This document shows, piece after piece, positions 1 to 5,716 of a stretch of DNA of 12,625 nt. Position 1 is the stretch's first letter; the number at the start of each line of letters is the position of its first letter. The notes under the pieces are model-generated. The model saw nothing but the letters and a program-made list of their open reading frames with translations. It searched no databases and was not told the DNA's origin. Both the position numbers and the translations under genes were made by a program. Origin of the DNA: JBOGGX01 sp050744245 (GTDB lineage: Bacteria; Actinomycetota; Acidimicrobiia; Acidimicrobiales; JBOGGX01); contig JBOGGX010000028.1 of the NCBI GenBank assembly GCA_050744245.1, forward strand, positions 1-12,625. The letters are read 5' to 3'.

Positions 1-1094
1 CGGCCACCGGTAAGGGTCGACATCGCTGGTACCCGGGCGGGGAGACACGCCGCGAAGCCGAGAAGGTTCTCGCCGACCTGGTCAAGCGCCAGCACGACGG
101 CGACTACCGGGCCCCCGACCGGATCACCCTCGGCGACTACCTCACCGAACGATGGCTACCGACAAAGCGCGCCCAGCTGCGACGCTCCACGTTCAACTCG
201 TACCAGGCCAACGTCGTCAACCACGTCGTACCCGGCATCGGCGCCATCGCGTTGCAGCGACTCACGCCCGAAGACCTCGACGAGTTCTACGCACGGCTGC
301 TCGTCGAGGGCCGGCTCAACGGCGACCGAGCCGGATTGTCGGTCAAGACCGTCCGCTACATCCACGGGATCCTGCGCAAGGCGCTCGCGGACGCACACCG
401 CAAAGGAAGCGTGCAGCGCAACGTCGCCGACCTCGCCGACCCGCCCAAGCTCTCGTCGGCACCGAAGCCCCCGATGAGGGTGTGGACCGCCGCGCAGCTC
501 CGCGAGTTCCTCGAGGGCATCATCGACCACCCCCTGTATCCGGCGATCTACCTCGCCGCGAACACCGGGATGCGCCGTGGCGAGATCCTCGGCATCCGAT
601 GGGAGGACATCGATCTCCACGACAAGCGTCTCTCTGTCCGCCAGGCCGTGCTCAACGTCGCGTACAAGATCGTGATCGCCGACGTGAAGACCCCGATGTC
701 ACGACGCACCGTTGACCTCGACCCTCGGACTGTCGCGGTGCTCAAGGCATGGAAGCGCGACCAGATCGCCGAACGCGTCGCACTCGGCGTGAGGCCGCGC
801 GACGACTCGTTGGTGTTCGCCAAGCCCGACGGCACACCGATCCACCCGGACTCCTACAGCCAGCACTTCGACCGGCTCGTGGCCGCGTCGAACGTCCCCC
901 GCATCAGGCCCCATGACCTGCGCCATACGCACGCCACCATCCTCCTGAAGGCCGGGGTGCCGGCGAAGGTGGTGAGCGAACGCCTCGGTCACGCGAACGT
1001 CGCGTTCACGATGAGCGTGTACCAGCACATCCTTCCTGGCATGCAGGCCGACGCCGCCCACATCTTCGCCAACCTGGTGTTCGGCGACAGCTGA
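1..1094 (+). CDS. Tyrosine recombinase / phage-type integrase, 5' end cut by window edge
   Basis: Site-specific recombinase that would integrate and excise the mobile element at an attachment site. The reading frame is open from base 3, so the true start lies left of the window; 363 residues are visible. The first ~35 residues (Gly/Lys/Arg-rich, with WYPGGETRREAEKVLADLV) look like the arm-type DNA-binding domain. A SAM-like core-binding domain follows (around TLGDYLTERWLP to VVPGIGAIALQRLTPEDL). The C-terminal catalytic domain carries the family residues: Arg in NTGMRRGEILGIRWED, the HxxR box in PHDLRHTHATILLKAG, the second His in LGHANVAFTMS, and the nucleophile Tyr in VYQHILPGM. An internal TTG at 252 is not the start, because the upstream frame is conserved-looking integrase. 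The domain order is complete at the C-terminus, so the gene looks intact apart from the edge. The next gene follows 46 bases downstream on the same strand. Confidence 0.93.
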   Translation, partial: ATGKGRHRWYPGGETRREAEKVLADLVKRQHDGDYRAPDRITLGDYLTERWLPTKRAQLRRSTFNSYQANVVNHVVPGIGAIALQRLTPEDLDEFYARLLVEGRLNGDRAGLSVKTVRYIHGILRKALADAHRKGSVQRNVADLADPPKLSSAPKPPMRVWTAAQLREFLEGIIDHPLYPAIYLAANTGMRRGEILGIRWEDIDLHDKRLSVRQAVLNVAYKIVIADVKTPMSRRTVDLDPRTVAVLKAWKRDQIAERVALGVRPRDDSLVFAKPDGTPIHPDSYSQHFDRLVAASNVPRIRPHDLRHTHATILLKAGVPAKVVSERLGHANVAFTMSVYQHILPGMQADAAHIFANLVFGDS

Positions 1095-1140
1095 CTGTCG
1101 TCCGACTCCACGACCGGGCGCTGCACGTAGCGTTGCCAAC

Positions 1141-1830
1141 GTGAGCCCGGGCCACTCCGACGTGAACTCGATCGTGATAAACGGACAGCCACTCCTACTT
1201 GGTGAGGCTGGCGGCCATGCCGTGCACCTCGTCCCGAGCGCGACCGGGTCAGCCGACGCTCGGCCGGCGGTGCCGGCTGCGTGGCTTGACCCCGCGAAGC
1301 GCGGCTACATCGAGTCGATCACCAACTACGCGCCAGCTCTGCTGCTCGACCCCTGTTGGAACCCTCGAACGCTGTGCGGCATCGAATGGCAAGGCATGGC
1401 CGCCGGCGACGGAGGACCGCTCTATGCCTCGCAAGAACAGGCGCTCGCTCCGACCTGCCGGCGATGCCTCACCAGCCTCGACCGCTGCTTCCCCGACCCG
1501 GCGCCCGACGACCGGATCGGCCTCCTCGCCGTCCTGATCGCACAAGCCGTCGAGGAGCACGGGTCCGCCGAGGTCCTCGGCGTCCCCGGCGATCAACTCA
1601 AGGCGCTCCGCGCCGCCACCCGCCGCGAGCTACGACGCCGACTCGGCTACGCCGGCAAGACGTACGTCCACAGCGACTTCCTGCTCGTCACCTGCGACGA
1701 GGCCACCGAAGCCGTCCGCGCTGCCATGGCCCTGGAGACGATCCGATCGATGCCGCTCGGCATCCCGGACGGCCAACCCCGCGACGACTCAGGTTGGCGA
1801 CTCCGCTGGGATACGTGGGCAAGGCCCTGA
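1141..1830 (+). CDS. Hypothetical protein with Cys cluster, island-encoded
   Basis: Not recognised. It encodes 229 residues from a GTG start with no clear Shine-Dalgarno; an in-frame GTG at 1162 is an alternative. Codon third positions are GC-rich through most of the frame, which supports real coding. Visible features are His26/His29, then Cys72 and Cys79 (RTLCG), then a CRRC pair at Cys106/Cys109 and Cys116. The LCG...TCRRCL pattern could bind a metal, but this is inferred from spacing only. The C-terminal half (about 125-200) is predicted mostly helical, with a basic stretch RAATRRELRRRLGY. There is no signal peptide or membrane segment. It lies just downstream of the integrase, possibly in the same transcript, so it is probably island cargo or an accessory regulator. 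Confidence 0.65.
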   Translation: MSPGHSDVNSIVINGQPLLLGEAGGHAVHLVPSATGSADARPAVPAAWLDPAKRGYIESITNYAPALLLDPCWNPRTLCGIEWQGMAAGDGGPLYASQEQALAPTCRRCLTSLDRCFPDPAPDDRIGLLAVLIAQAVEEHGSAEVLGVPGDQLKALRAATRRELRRRLGYAGKTYVHSDFLLVTCDEATEAVRAAMALETIRSMPLGIPDGQPRDDSGWRLRWDTWARP

Positions 1831-1839
1831 CAACCGCCC

Positions 1840-1873
1840 TGCGCGCATCGGGGACGCCAAAGGAACGCGCGCA
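1840..1873. repeat. Inverted repeat between convergent genes
   Basis: The arms TGCGCGC (1840-1846) and GCGCGCA (1867-1873) are perfectly complementary around a 20-base loop, in the 53-base gap between two convergent genes. It could act as a weak bidirectional terminator. There is no T-tract on either side and the loop is long, so that role is only a suggestion. Confidence 0.25.
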
Positions 1874-1883
1874 CCTCGCCGGG

Positions 1884-2847
1884 CTACGAGTCGTCGGCAC
1901 TCTCGAGGTCGGTGTTGAACCAGTGCGGGAACTGCGCGGAGCAGCCATCAGCCCACGCCTCGAGATCGTCGATGCTCAGGCCGAAGTAGCCGGCGACGAG
2001 GTGGGCTGACCGGTACAGGATGAGACAAGCCAACTGCGTTTGCCACGCGAGCACGGCTGGCGCGACGAGGTAGAGGATCTCGGTGTGGTCGTCGAGGTCG
2101 ACCCGCTTCGTCTGCTCCGACAGCGCAAGCACAGACGGGTGCGAGAAGTCCGACAGGGTGTCGTAGAGCCCGCGGGCGTCGCCAAACCACCGTCGGCAGA
2201 ACAGCTCAGCGCCAGCGCCCAACGCGAGGTAGGACTCGCCTTCCACGAGCCACTCCTGTTCCTGGCCCGGCTGTTTCCACTCCGTCTGCGCAGTCGGGAA
2301 GAGCTGAACCACGTCGTCACGAATGCGGTCGCGCGCCCGCTTGAACTCTCGCTCACGCTGGCCCTTGCGGCGCATTCGCTTCGCCGTAAAGCGGCCCCGG
2401 CACGCCGACGCGAGCCCCTCCATCATGAAGCGGGGCCACGCGCTGTGGAGCCGACACCGTTGTCGTCTCGGTGTTCGGCTCGAGAAGCCATGCGACTCGG
2501 CCTGCGATCTCCAGCTCGGCGCGAACGATCGGCCACATCGACAAGGTCACCTGACGGGCATCGAGCAACACACCGATCGCCTGAACGTGCTGTCCGATGG
2601 CGTCGACGTATTGGGCTCCGCTCTGACCAGCAGCCTGGACGATCCCGGCGGGCGCGCCCGGATGCGAAACGAGCAGGGCGCGGTCGTCGTAGCTCGCCGG
2701 AGCGGTTGGCCCGGCAGCCGAACCGAGTCGTCGAGCCGTCGCAGCCCACGCCATCGTGAGCGCGGTGACGTGCGCGCTCAGTTCGTCCAAGAGGTCGCCG
2801 GTGTCATCTGGACAATGGACCCACGGTCCAGAGGATCGATCGGTCAC
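1884..2847 (-). pseudogene. Helical protein of unknown function, split by a one-base frameshift
   Basis: Two overlapping minus-strand frames make one protein. The first starts at GTG 2847 and reads to ...AGRVAWLLEPNT...APQRVA; the second continues as RFMMEGLASACRGRF... to the stop at 1884. Removing one base from the G-run at 2432-2435 (CCCC on the coding strand) joins them exactly, giving ...QRVARFMMEGL... and a 320-residue product. The whole span is 964 bases, one more than a multiple of three. The joined protein is mostly helical with no signal peptide, and contains AELEIAGRVAWLLEP (about 110-124) and LYDTLSDFSHPS. These are reminiscent of uncharacterised helical actinobacterial proteins, possibly HEPN-like or DUF5677-like, but I cannot assign a family. 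As given, only the first ~139 residues plus an unrelated tail would be made. A sequencing error in the short G-run is the main alternative to a true pseudogene. Confidence 0.72.
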
Positions 2848-2932
2848 GCCACCGATGATCGCCGATGATCGAGACGTCGGCCCCGTAAGTTCCGCCGGTG
2901 CTCCGGACCGGACCGACGGTTACCGCTCAACA

Positions 2933-2956
2933 GAGGTTGCGTTTATCCGCAACCTC
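2933..2956. promoter_or_regulatory. Perfect 9-bp palindrome, probable operator of the HTH antitoxin-like gene
   Basis: The arms GAGGTTGCG (2933-2941) and CGCAACCTC (2948-2956) are perfect inverted repeats around the 6-base TTTATC. The site lies about 85 bases upstream of the excisionase-type HTH gene at 3042. Antitoxins of toxin-antitoxin loci commonly bind such palindromes to repress themselves, so an autoregulatory operator is the natural reading. It could also serve the divergent frameshifted gene that starts at 2847. Confidence 0.55.
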
Positions 2957-2965
2957 CGTCAGAAT
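2937..2965 (+). promoter_or_regulatory. Candidate promoter for the antitoxin-like gene
   Basis: TTGCGT (2937-2942) and CAGAAT (2960-2965) are spaced by 17 bases and resemble -35 and -10 boxes (TTG kept; one mismatch to TAnnnT). The palindrome overlaps the -35 box and spacer, so a bound dimer would block polymerase. The transcript would have a leader of about 70 bases. GGAAGTAGG ahead of the ATG at 3042 is a good ribosome binding site. This is pattern matching only. Confidence 0.35.
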
Positions 2966-3041
2966 GGTGTGCGGGCGATGCGCTGTTGTCGCCGCAGCGG
3001 CACTACGGGCAGTTCGACGCCGCCGACGGAAGTAGGTCGAC

Positions 3042-3482
3042 ATGAGCATCTCAGAAGAGCGACGGGCGATCGACCGGGCTCGAACCGCGAGGACCGCGGC
3101 CGCCGATGTGCAAGGACTACTTGACCAGTCCGGTGCCGACGACGACTTGAAGGCGGTTCTCGTCGGCCCGGACGGTGAACGCACGGTGAGGTTGCCGAGG
3201 GCTGCGCTGGTGTCCCTGGTCGAGGTCCTCGAGGCGCTCGGCGACGGGCGGGAGCCCAGTGTCGTTCCGATGGCGAAGGAGCTGTCGACCGGCGAGGTCG
3301 CGAGCCTGCTCGGTGTGTCCCGCCAGTACACCGTTCGATTGCTCGACGACGGCAGACTGCCGTATCGCCGGGTGGGTAACCGCCGCCGGGTGCAGCTTCG
3401 CGATGCGCTCGCGTACATGCGCGAGGACAATCGCCGCCGCGTCGACGGGCTTCGGGAGGCCGCGGCAGCTTCGCTCAGCTGA
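3042..3482 (+). CDS. Excisionase-family HTH DNA-binding protein, probable antitoxin
   Basis: A 146-residue protein starting at ATG with a good Shine-Dalgarno (GGAAGTAGG) 5 bases upstream. Residues 1-75 are a variable helical N-terminus (ERRAIDRARTARTAAADVQGL, then LPRAALVSLVEVLEAL). Residues about 80-128 form a MerR/Xis-like winged HTH: LSTGEVASLLGVSRQYTVRLL, then LPYRRVGNRRRVQLRDALAYM. In actinobacteria this architecture is typical of antitoxins encoded just before PIN-domain toxins, and the N-terminal part differs from the short phage Xis proteins. Here no toxin follows on the same strand. Instead a PIN gene lies on the opposite strand and ends within the last 8 bases of this gene. A perfect palindrome upstream fits autorepression. 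A role as the excision factor of the neighbouring integrase is the main alternative. Confidence 0.82.
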   Translation: MSISEERRAIDRARTARTAAADVQGLLDQSGADDDLKAVLVGPDGERTVRLPRAALVSLVEVLEALGDGREPSVVPMAKELSTGEVASLLGVSRQYTVRLLDDGRLPYRRVGNRRRVQLRDALAYMREDNRRRVDGLREAAAASLS

Positions 3483-4371
3483 CGAGGGCGCGCAGGCGGC
3501 GCGCAGTATTGGGAACCGCCTGGTCGAGATTGTTGAGGAGTCGATCAGGGTCGGGCGCGTCGGTGACAAGTCGTGCGGCCAGCACCGGGTTGGCGTCGAT
3601 GCACTCGAGCAGGAACTCGTCCGGATCCTTCGCGACGATGCCATAGGGCTCGAGGATGTTGGCCGGGAAGTGCCGGAGGTTGCCGGTGACAATCGTGGTG
3701 GCGCCCGACTCGATGGCGGCCGCGAGTACGTGATTGTCGCCGGTATCGGGGAGCGCCAGCCCTGGGATCCAGTGCTCGTAGCCGGTGACGAGGCCGTCGC
3801 GAACGAGGTCGATCTCGGTCTTGATCCACCGTCCGAGGTCTTCGAGCGAGTCACCTCGAAGCTTGCCGGCGAGGTTGGCCGCGGTCTCCTCAAGGAGTCT
3901 GGAGCTCCACCGGGCTTGGACCACGCCGTGGACGGCGAGTCCGAGAAGCAGGTAGCGGGTGTGCTTGGCGAACAAGCAGTTGGCGTCATAGATCGCGACG
4001 CCAACGGTGGTGGGGTCGGGGATGGCACGATCGGGTCGGCTACTCGGTGGGTGAGCAAGCGCGTCGAGGCGGCCGACCTTGAAGTCGATGTCGCCGAGGA
4101 CGCAGCGGACGAGCTCGTCGTCGCTGATCTGGGCAGTGGCGACGAGCTGCCAGGCGGTATTGCGGAACTGGTCGATCTCGGCGGGGCTCTGGCCGGCGGC
4201 GTCGAGGGCGCGGGTGATCTGGTCGTGCCAGCCGAGGTAGTTCTTGCGGAACGCCTCCCGCGCCGCGGGCTGGGGCCCGCTGCTGAGTCCGCGTAGGTTC
4301 TGCCCCTCGAGAATGAGACCCTCGAGACGCTGCCGCGTCGGGTCGTCAGGTGGGGTCTCGCCGGGCGTCAC
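3475..4371 (-). CDS. Helical domain fused to a C-terminal PIN ribonuclease-like (toxin-type) domain
   Basis: 298 residues starting at GTG 4371, which overlaps the upstream gene's stop as GTGA and implies translational coupling. Residues 1-105 are a helical domain (RLEGLILEGQNLRGL, FRKNYLGWHDQITRAL, IDQFRNTAWQLV). A Pro-rich linker (108-122) follows. Residues 124-298 match toxin-type PIN proteins: IYDANCLF (Asp129), RARW-like QARWSSRLLEET (Glu161/162), LVTGYEHWIPGLALPD (Asp209), GDNHVLAAAI (Asp212) and TIVTGNLRHFP, then PDEFLL. These acidic residues would hold the metal in a ribonuclease active site. The last box has His234 where many relatives have Asp. No ATG, GTG or TTG precedes the PIN domain in frame after 4371, so it can only be made as the fusion. 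The likely antitoxin gene is convergent at its 3' end. RNase toxin activity is inferred from the family. Confidence 0.8.
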   Translation of the reverse strand: MTPGETPPDDPTRQRLEGLILEGQNLRGLSSGPQPAAREAFRKNYLGWHDQITRALDAAGQSPAEIDQFRNTAWQLVATAQISDDELVRCVLGDIDFKVGRLDALAHPPSSRPDRAIPDPTTVGVAIYDANCLFAKHTRYLLLGLAVHGVVQARWSSRLLEETAANLAGKLRGDSLEDLGRWIKTEIDLVRDGLVTGYEHWIPGLALPDTGDNHVLAAAIESGATTIVTGNLRHFPANILEPYGIVAKDPDEFLLECIDANPVLAARLVTDAPDPDRLLNNLDQAVPNTARRLRALVS

Positions 4372-5186
4372 GAACTCGCGACCTTCTTTTGCTTCAGCTT
4401 CGTGACTGTCGCGATGGGCTGGCGCATCGGCCCGAAAGGCGCCTGGAGCGTGTAGTGGTACTCCTGTGCGATGCCCTCGGGCGCGAGGGGGGCGGTCTTG
4501 GTGGTGAGCTGGAGGTCGAGTAGGCCAGCGTCCCGGAGTTCGAGGAGGCCACGGTTCGTGGTGTCCGCGGAGATGCCGTACCAGTCCGGCGCTCGTTCGA
4601 TCGGCAGGACGAAGCCATCGTCGAGACTGAGAGCGATCAGCAGCACGGCCTTGGCCCGCAGGTCGAGCTTGAGGTGCCAGCCGTCCTCCCAATAGGGGTA
4701 CGGCACCTTCAGGTACGGCTGCTTGGCCGGCCCGGGGTGGTCATACGCACCGCCGTGGCCACCCTCGTCGAGCAACGTGGCCTTCGCTCGGCTGCCGTCA
4801 CGTGCCCGCTCGATCAGGCCGAGCTCGTCGAGGCGGCGGAATGCCTTCGAGATGGTGGAGCGGCCCGAGCTGGTGTTGGCCAGGCCAATCGACCGCGCCC
4901 AGACACCGGCGGGCATGGTGACGTCGAAGCCCTCGCCGCTGCACACGGCGTGGACCAGCAGGTACAGGTCGAGAGCCCGCTCGTCGTGGTTGCGGACGAG
5001 TGAGGCGAGCGGGCCTGGAGTGCGCACTCGGCCGCGACCCTGCTGAAGGAACGTCTTACGGATCGGCAACTCGCGCCGCTTGGAACGCTCGAGCAGCGCG
5101 AGGATCGTGTCTTGCTGGGTTGCCGTCGCCGCCCGTCGTGCCGGGGCCGCCTGGATCGTCATGGGGGAAAGGATGCCATCGCTCAC
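4368..5186 (-). CDS. Tandem winged-helix DNA-binding protein, possible regulator or replication initiator-like
   Basis: I chose GTG 5186 (272 residues) because GAGGGG sits 6 bases upstream. An upstream GTG at 5246 and an ATG at 5162 have poor ribosome sites. The protein has a basic lead (KRRELPIRKTFLQQGRGRVRTPGPL, residues ~36-60). Two winged-helix-like units follow: about 92-140 (GVWARSIGL, STISKAFRRLDELGLIERA) and about 175-230 (KAVLLIALSL, APDWYGISADTTNRGLLELRDAGLLDL). It ends in a Lys-rich tail (KLKQKK). This resembles an uncharacterised actinobacterial HTH family found in accessory regions. Two tandem winged helices also recall plasmid Rep proteins, but no Rep-specific motif is visible. 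It is the first gene of a two-gene operon with the PIN-fusion gene (4-base overlap), and short repeated palindromes lie upstream, so it may control the operon. Confidence 0.78.
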   Translation of the reverse strand: MSDGILSPMTIQAAPARRAATATQQDTILALLERSKRRELPIRKTFLQQGRGRVRTPGPLASLVRNHDERALDLYLLVHAVCSGEGFDVTMPAGVWARSIGLANTSSGRSTISKAFRRLDELGLIERARDGSRAKATLLDEGGHGGAYDHPGPAKQPYLKVPYPYWEDGWHLKLDLRAKAVLLIALSLDDGFVLPIERAPDWYGISADTTNRGLLELRDAGLLDLQLTTKTAPLAPEGIAQEYHYTLQAPFGPMRQPIATVTKLKQKKVASS

Positions 5187-5264
5187 CGCGATCCCCTCGC
5201 CCGAATGACCGAGCCAGGGCGGGGCGAGTTGCCGGGCCGGCGGCACCTATGACGAGAGCCTCCA

Positions 5265-5297
5265 AGCACCGTGCAAGCCCCGATGCGAGCACCGTGC
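5265..5297. promoter_or_regulatory. Two AGCACCGTGC repeats, candidate operator or iteron pair
   Basis: AGCACCGTGC occurs at 5265-5274 and 5288-5297, start to start 23 bases, about two helical turns. Each contains the near-palindrome GCAC-C-GTGC. They lie about 80-110 bases upstream of the winged-helix gene start. This spacing suits two dimers bound on one face of the helix, so an operator for the downstream HTH protein, or replication iterons, is plausible. No protein-binding evidence is visible. Confidence 0.4.
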
Positions 5298-5467
5298 GAG
5301 GACCCGTTGCGTTCTTTCCGATCGGGCGGCGGGAGCAGGCCGCGCTGGCGGACGCCAACTTCCGTCGTGAGGGCGCCGCGTGGAATATCCAGAGCCGCAT
5401 CGAGGCCCACCCTCCGTGGCCAAGGAGATCGGGCCTCGTCCGTGGAGAACCGGCACCGCAAGCCACT

Positions 5468-5488
5468 CGTTAGACATTCCGTTAGACA
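5468..5488. repeat. Pair of CGTTAGACA direct repeats
   Basis: CGTTAGACA at 5468-5476 and 5480-5488, 12 bases start to start, lies in the least GC-rich stretch of this gap and just beyond the tRNA terminator. It could be a recombinase or Xis arm site near the attachment site. That is speculative. Confidence 0.3.
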
Positions 5489-5509
5489 CGGCCCGATTCC
5501 GAGCGCGAA

Positions 5510-5541
5510 AGAGGCCCTCCCCGTTCCCGGAAAGGGCCTCT
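5510..5541 (-). terminator. Hairpin terminator downstream of tRNA-fMet
   Basis: Perfect 9-bp arms AGAGGCCCT (5510-5518) and AGGGCCTCT (5533-5541) enclose a 14-base loop. Read in the minus direction the hairpin begins 16 bases after the tRNA 3' end and is followed by TTTC, a short T-tract. This fits an intrinsic terminator for the tRNA transcript. Confidence 0.7.
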
Positions 5542-5556
5542 GACCTGCATGTTCGT

Positions 5557-5633
<77 letters not shown>

Positions 5634-5648
5634 TCGAGTGGACGAGCA

Positions 5649-5677
5649 ACTGTAGCCCCCGGCCTCCGGCCTTCCAA
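5649..5677 (-). promoter_or_regulatory. Promoter of tRNA-fMet
   Basis: On the minus strand TTGGAA (5677-5672) and TACAGT (5654-5649) are separated by exactly 17 bases. TACAGT fits the actinobacterial TAnnnT -10, and TTGGAA keeps four of six -35 bases. Transcription would begin about 8 bases before the mature tRNA 5' end. The promoter is located between the UPF0182 stop and the tRNA. Confidence 0.6.
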
Positions 5678-5716
5678 CCCCCGGGCAGACCTCTCCCGTG
5701 CGAGGGGCCCGGCCGC

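Larger units (their letters stand above)
5187..5556. other. Non-coding junction between island operon and tRNA-fMet
   Basis: 370 bases without a convincing gene. Several frames stay open by chance in this GC-rich DNA, but none resembles a protein family. The region holds two GCACCGTGC sites, a pair of CGTTAGACA direct repeats and the tRNA terminator hairpin, listed separately. It is the expected place for the operon promoter. A weak TTGCAC on the minus strand (5276-5271) overlaps one GCACCGTGC site, but no good -10 follows. It may also hold the element/chromosome junction. Confidence 0.5.

Noticed and set aside
2851..2870. Tandem 10-mer ending in CCGATGATC, two copies
   Set aside because: Only two short copies with one mismatch, near the start of the frameshifted gene. 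No link to a regulatory role is visible.
4372..4692. Upstream extension of the PIN-fusion gene to 4692
   Set aside because: This part is an out-of-frame reading of the winged-helix gene and is Arg/Pro/His-rich. The GTG at 4371 overlapping the stop as GTGA is the natural start.
5247..5489. Small minus-strand frame of 80 codons starting GTGTCTAAC
   Set aside because: All three minus frames are open here. There is no ribosome site, and its N-terminal repeat is just the CGTTAGACA direct repeat translated.
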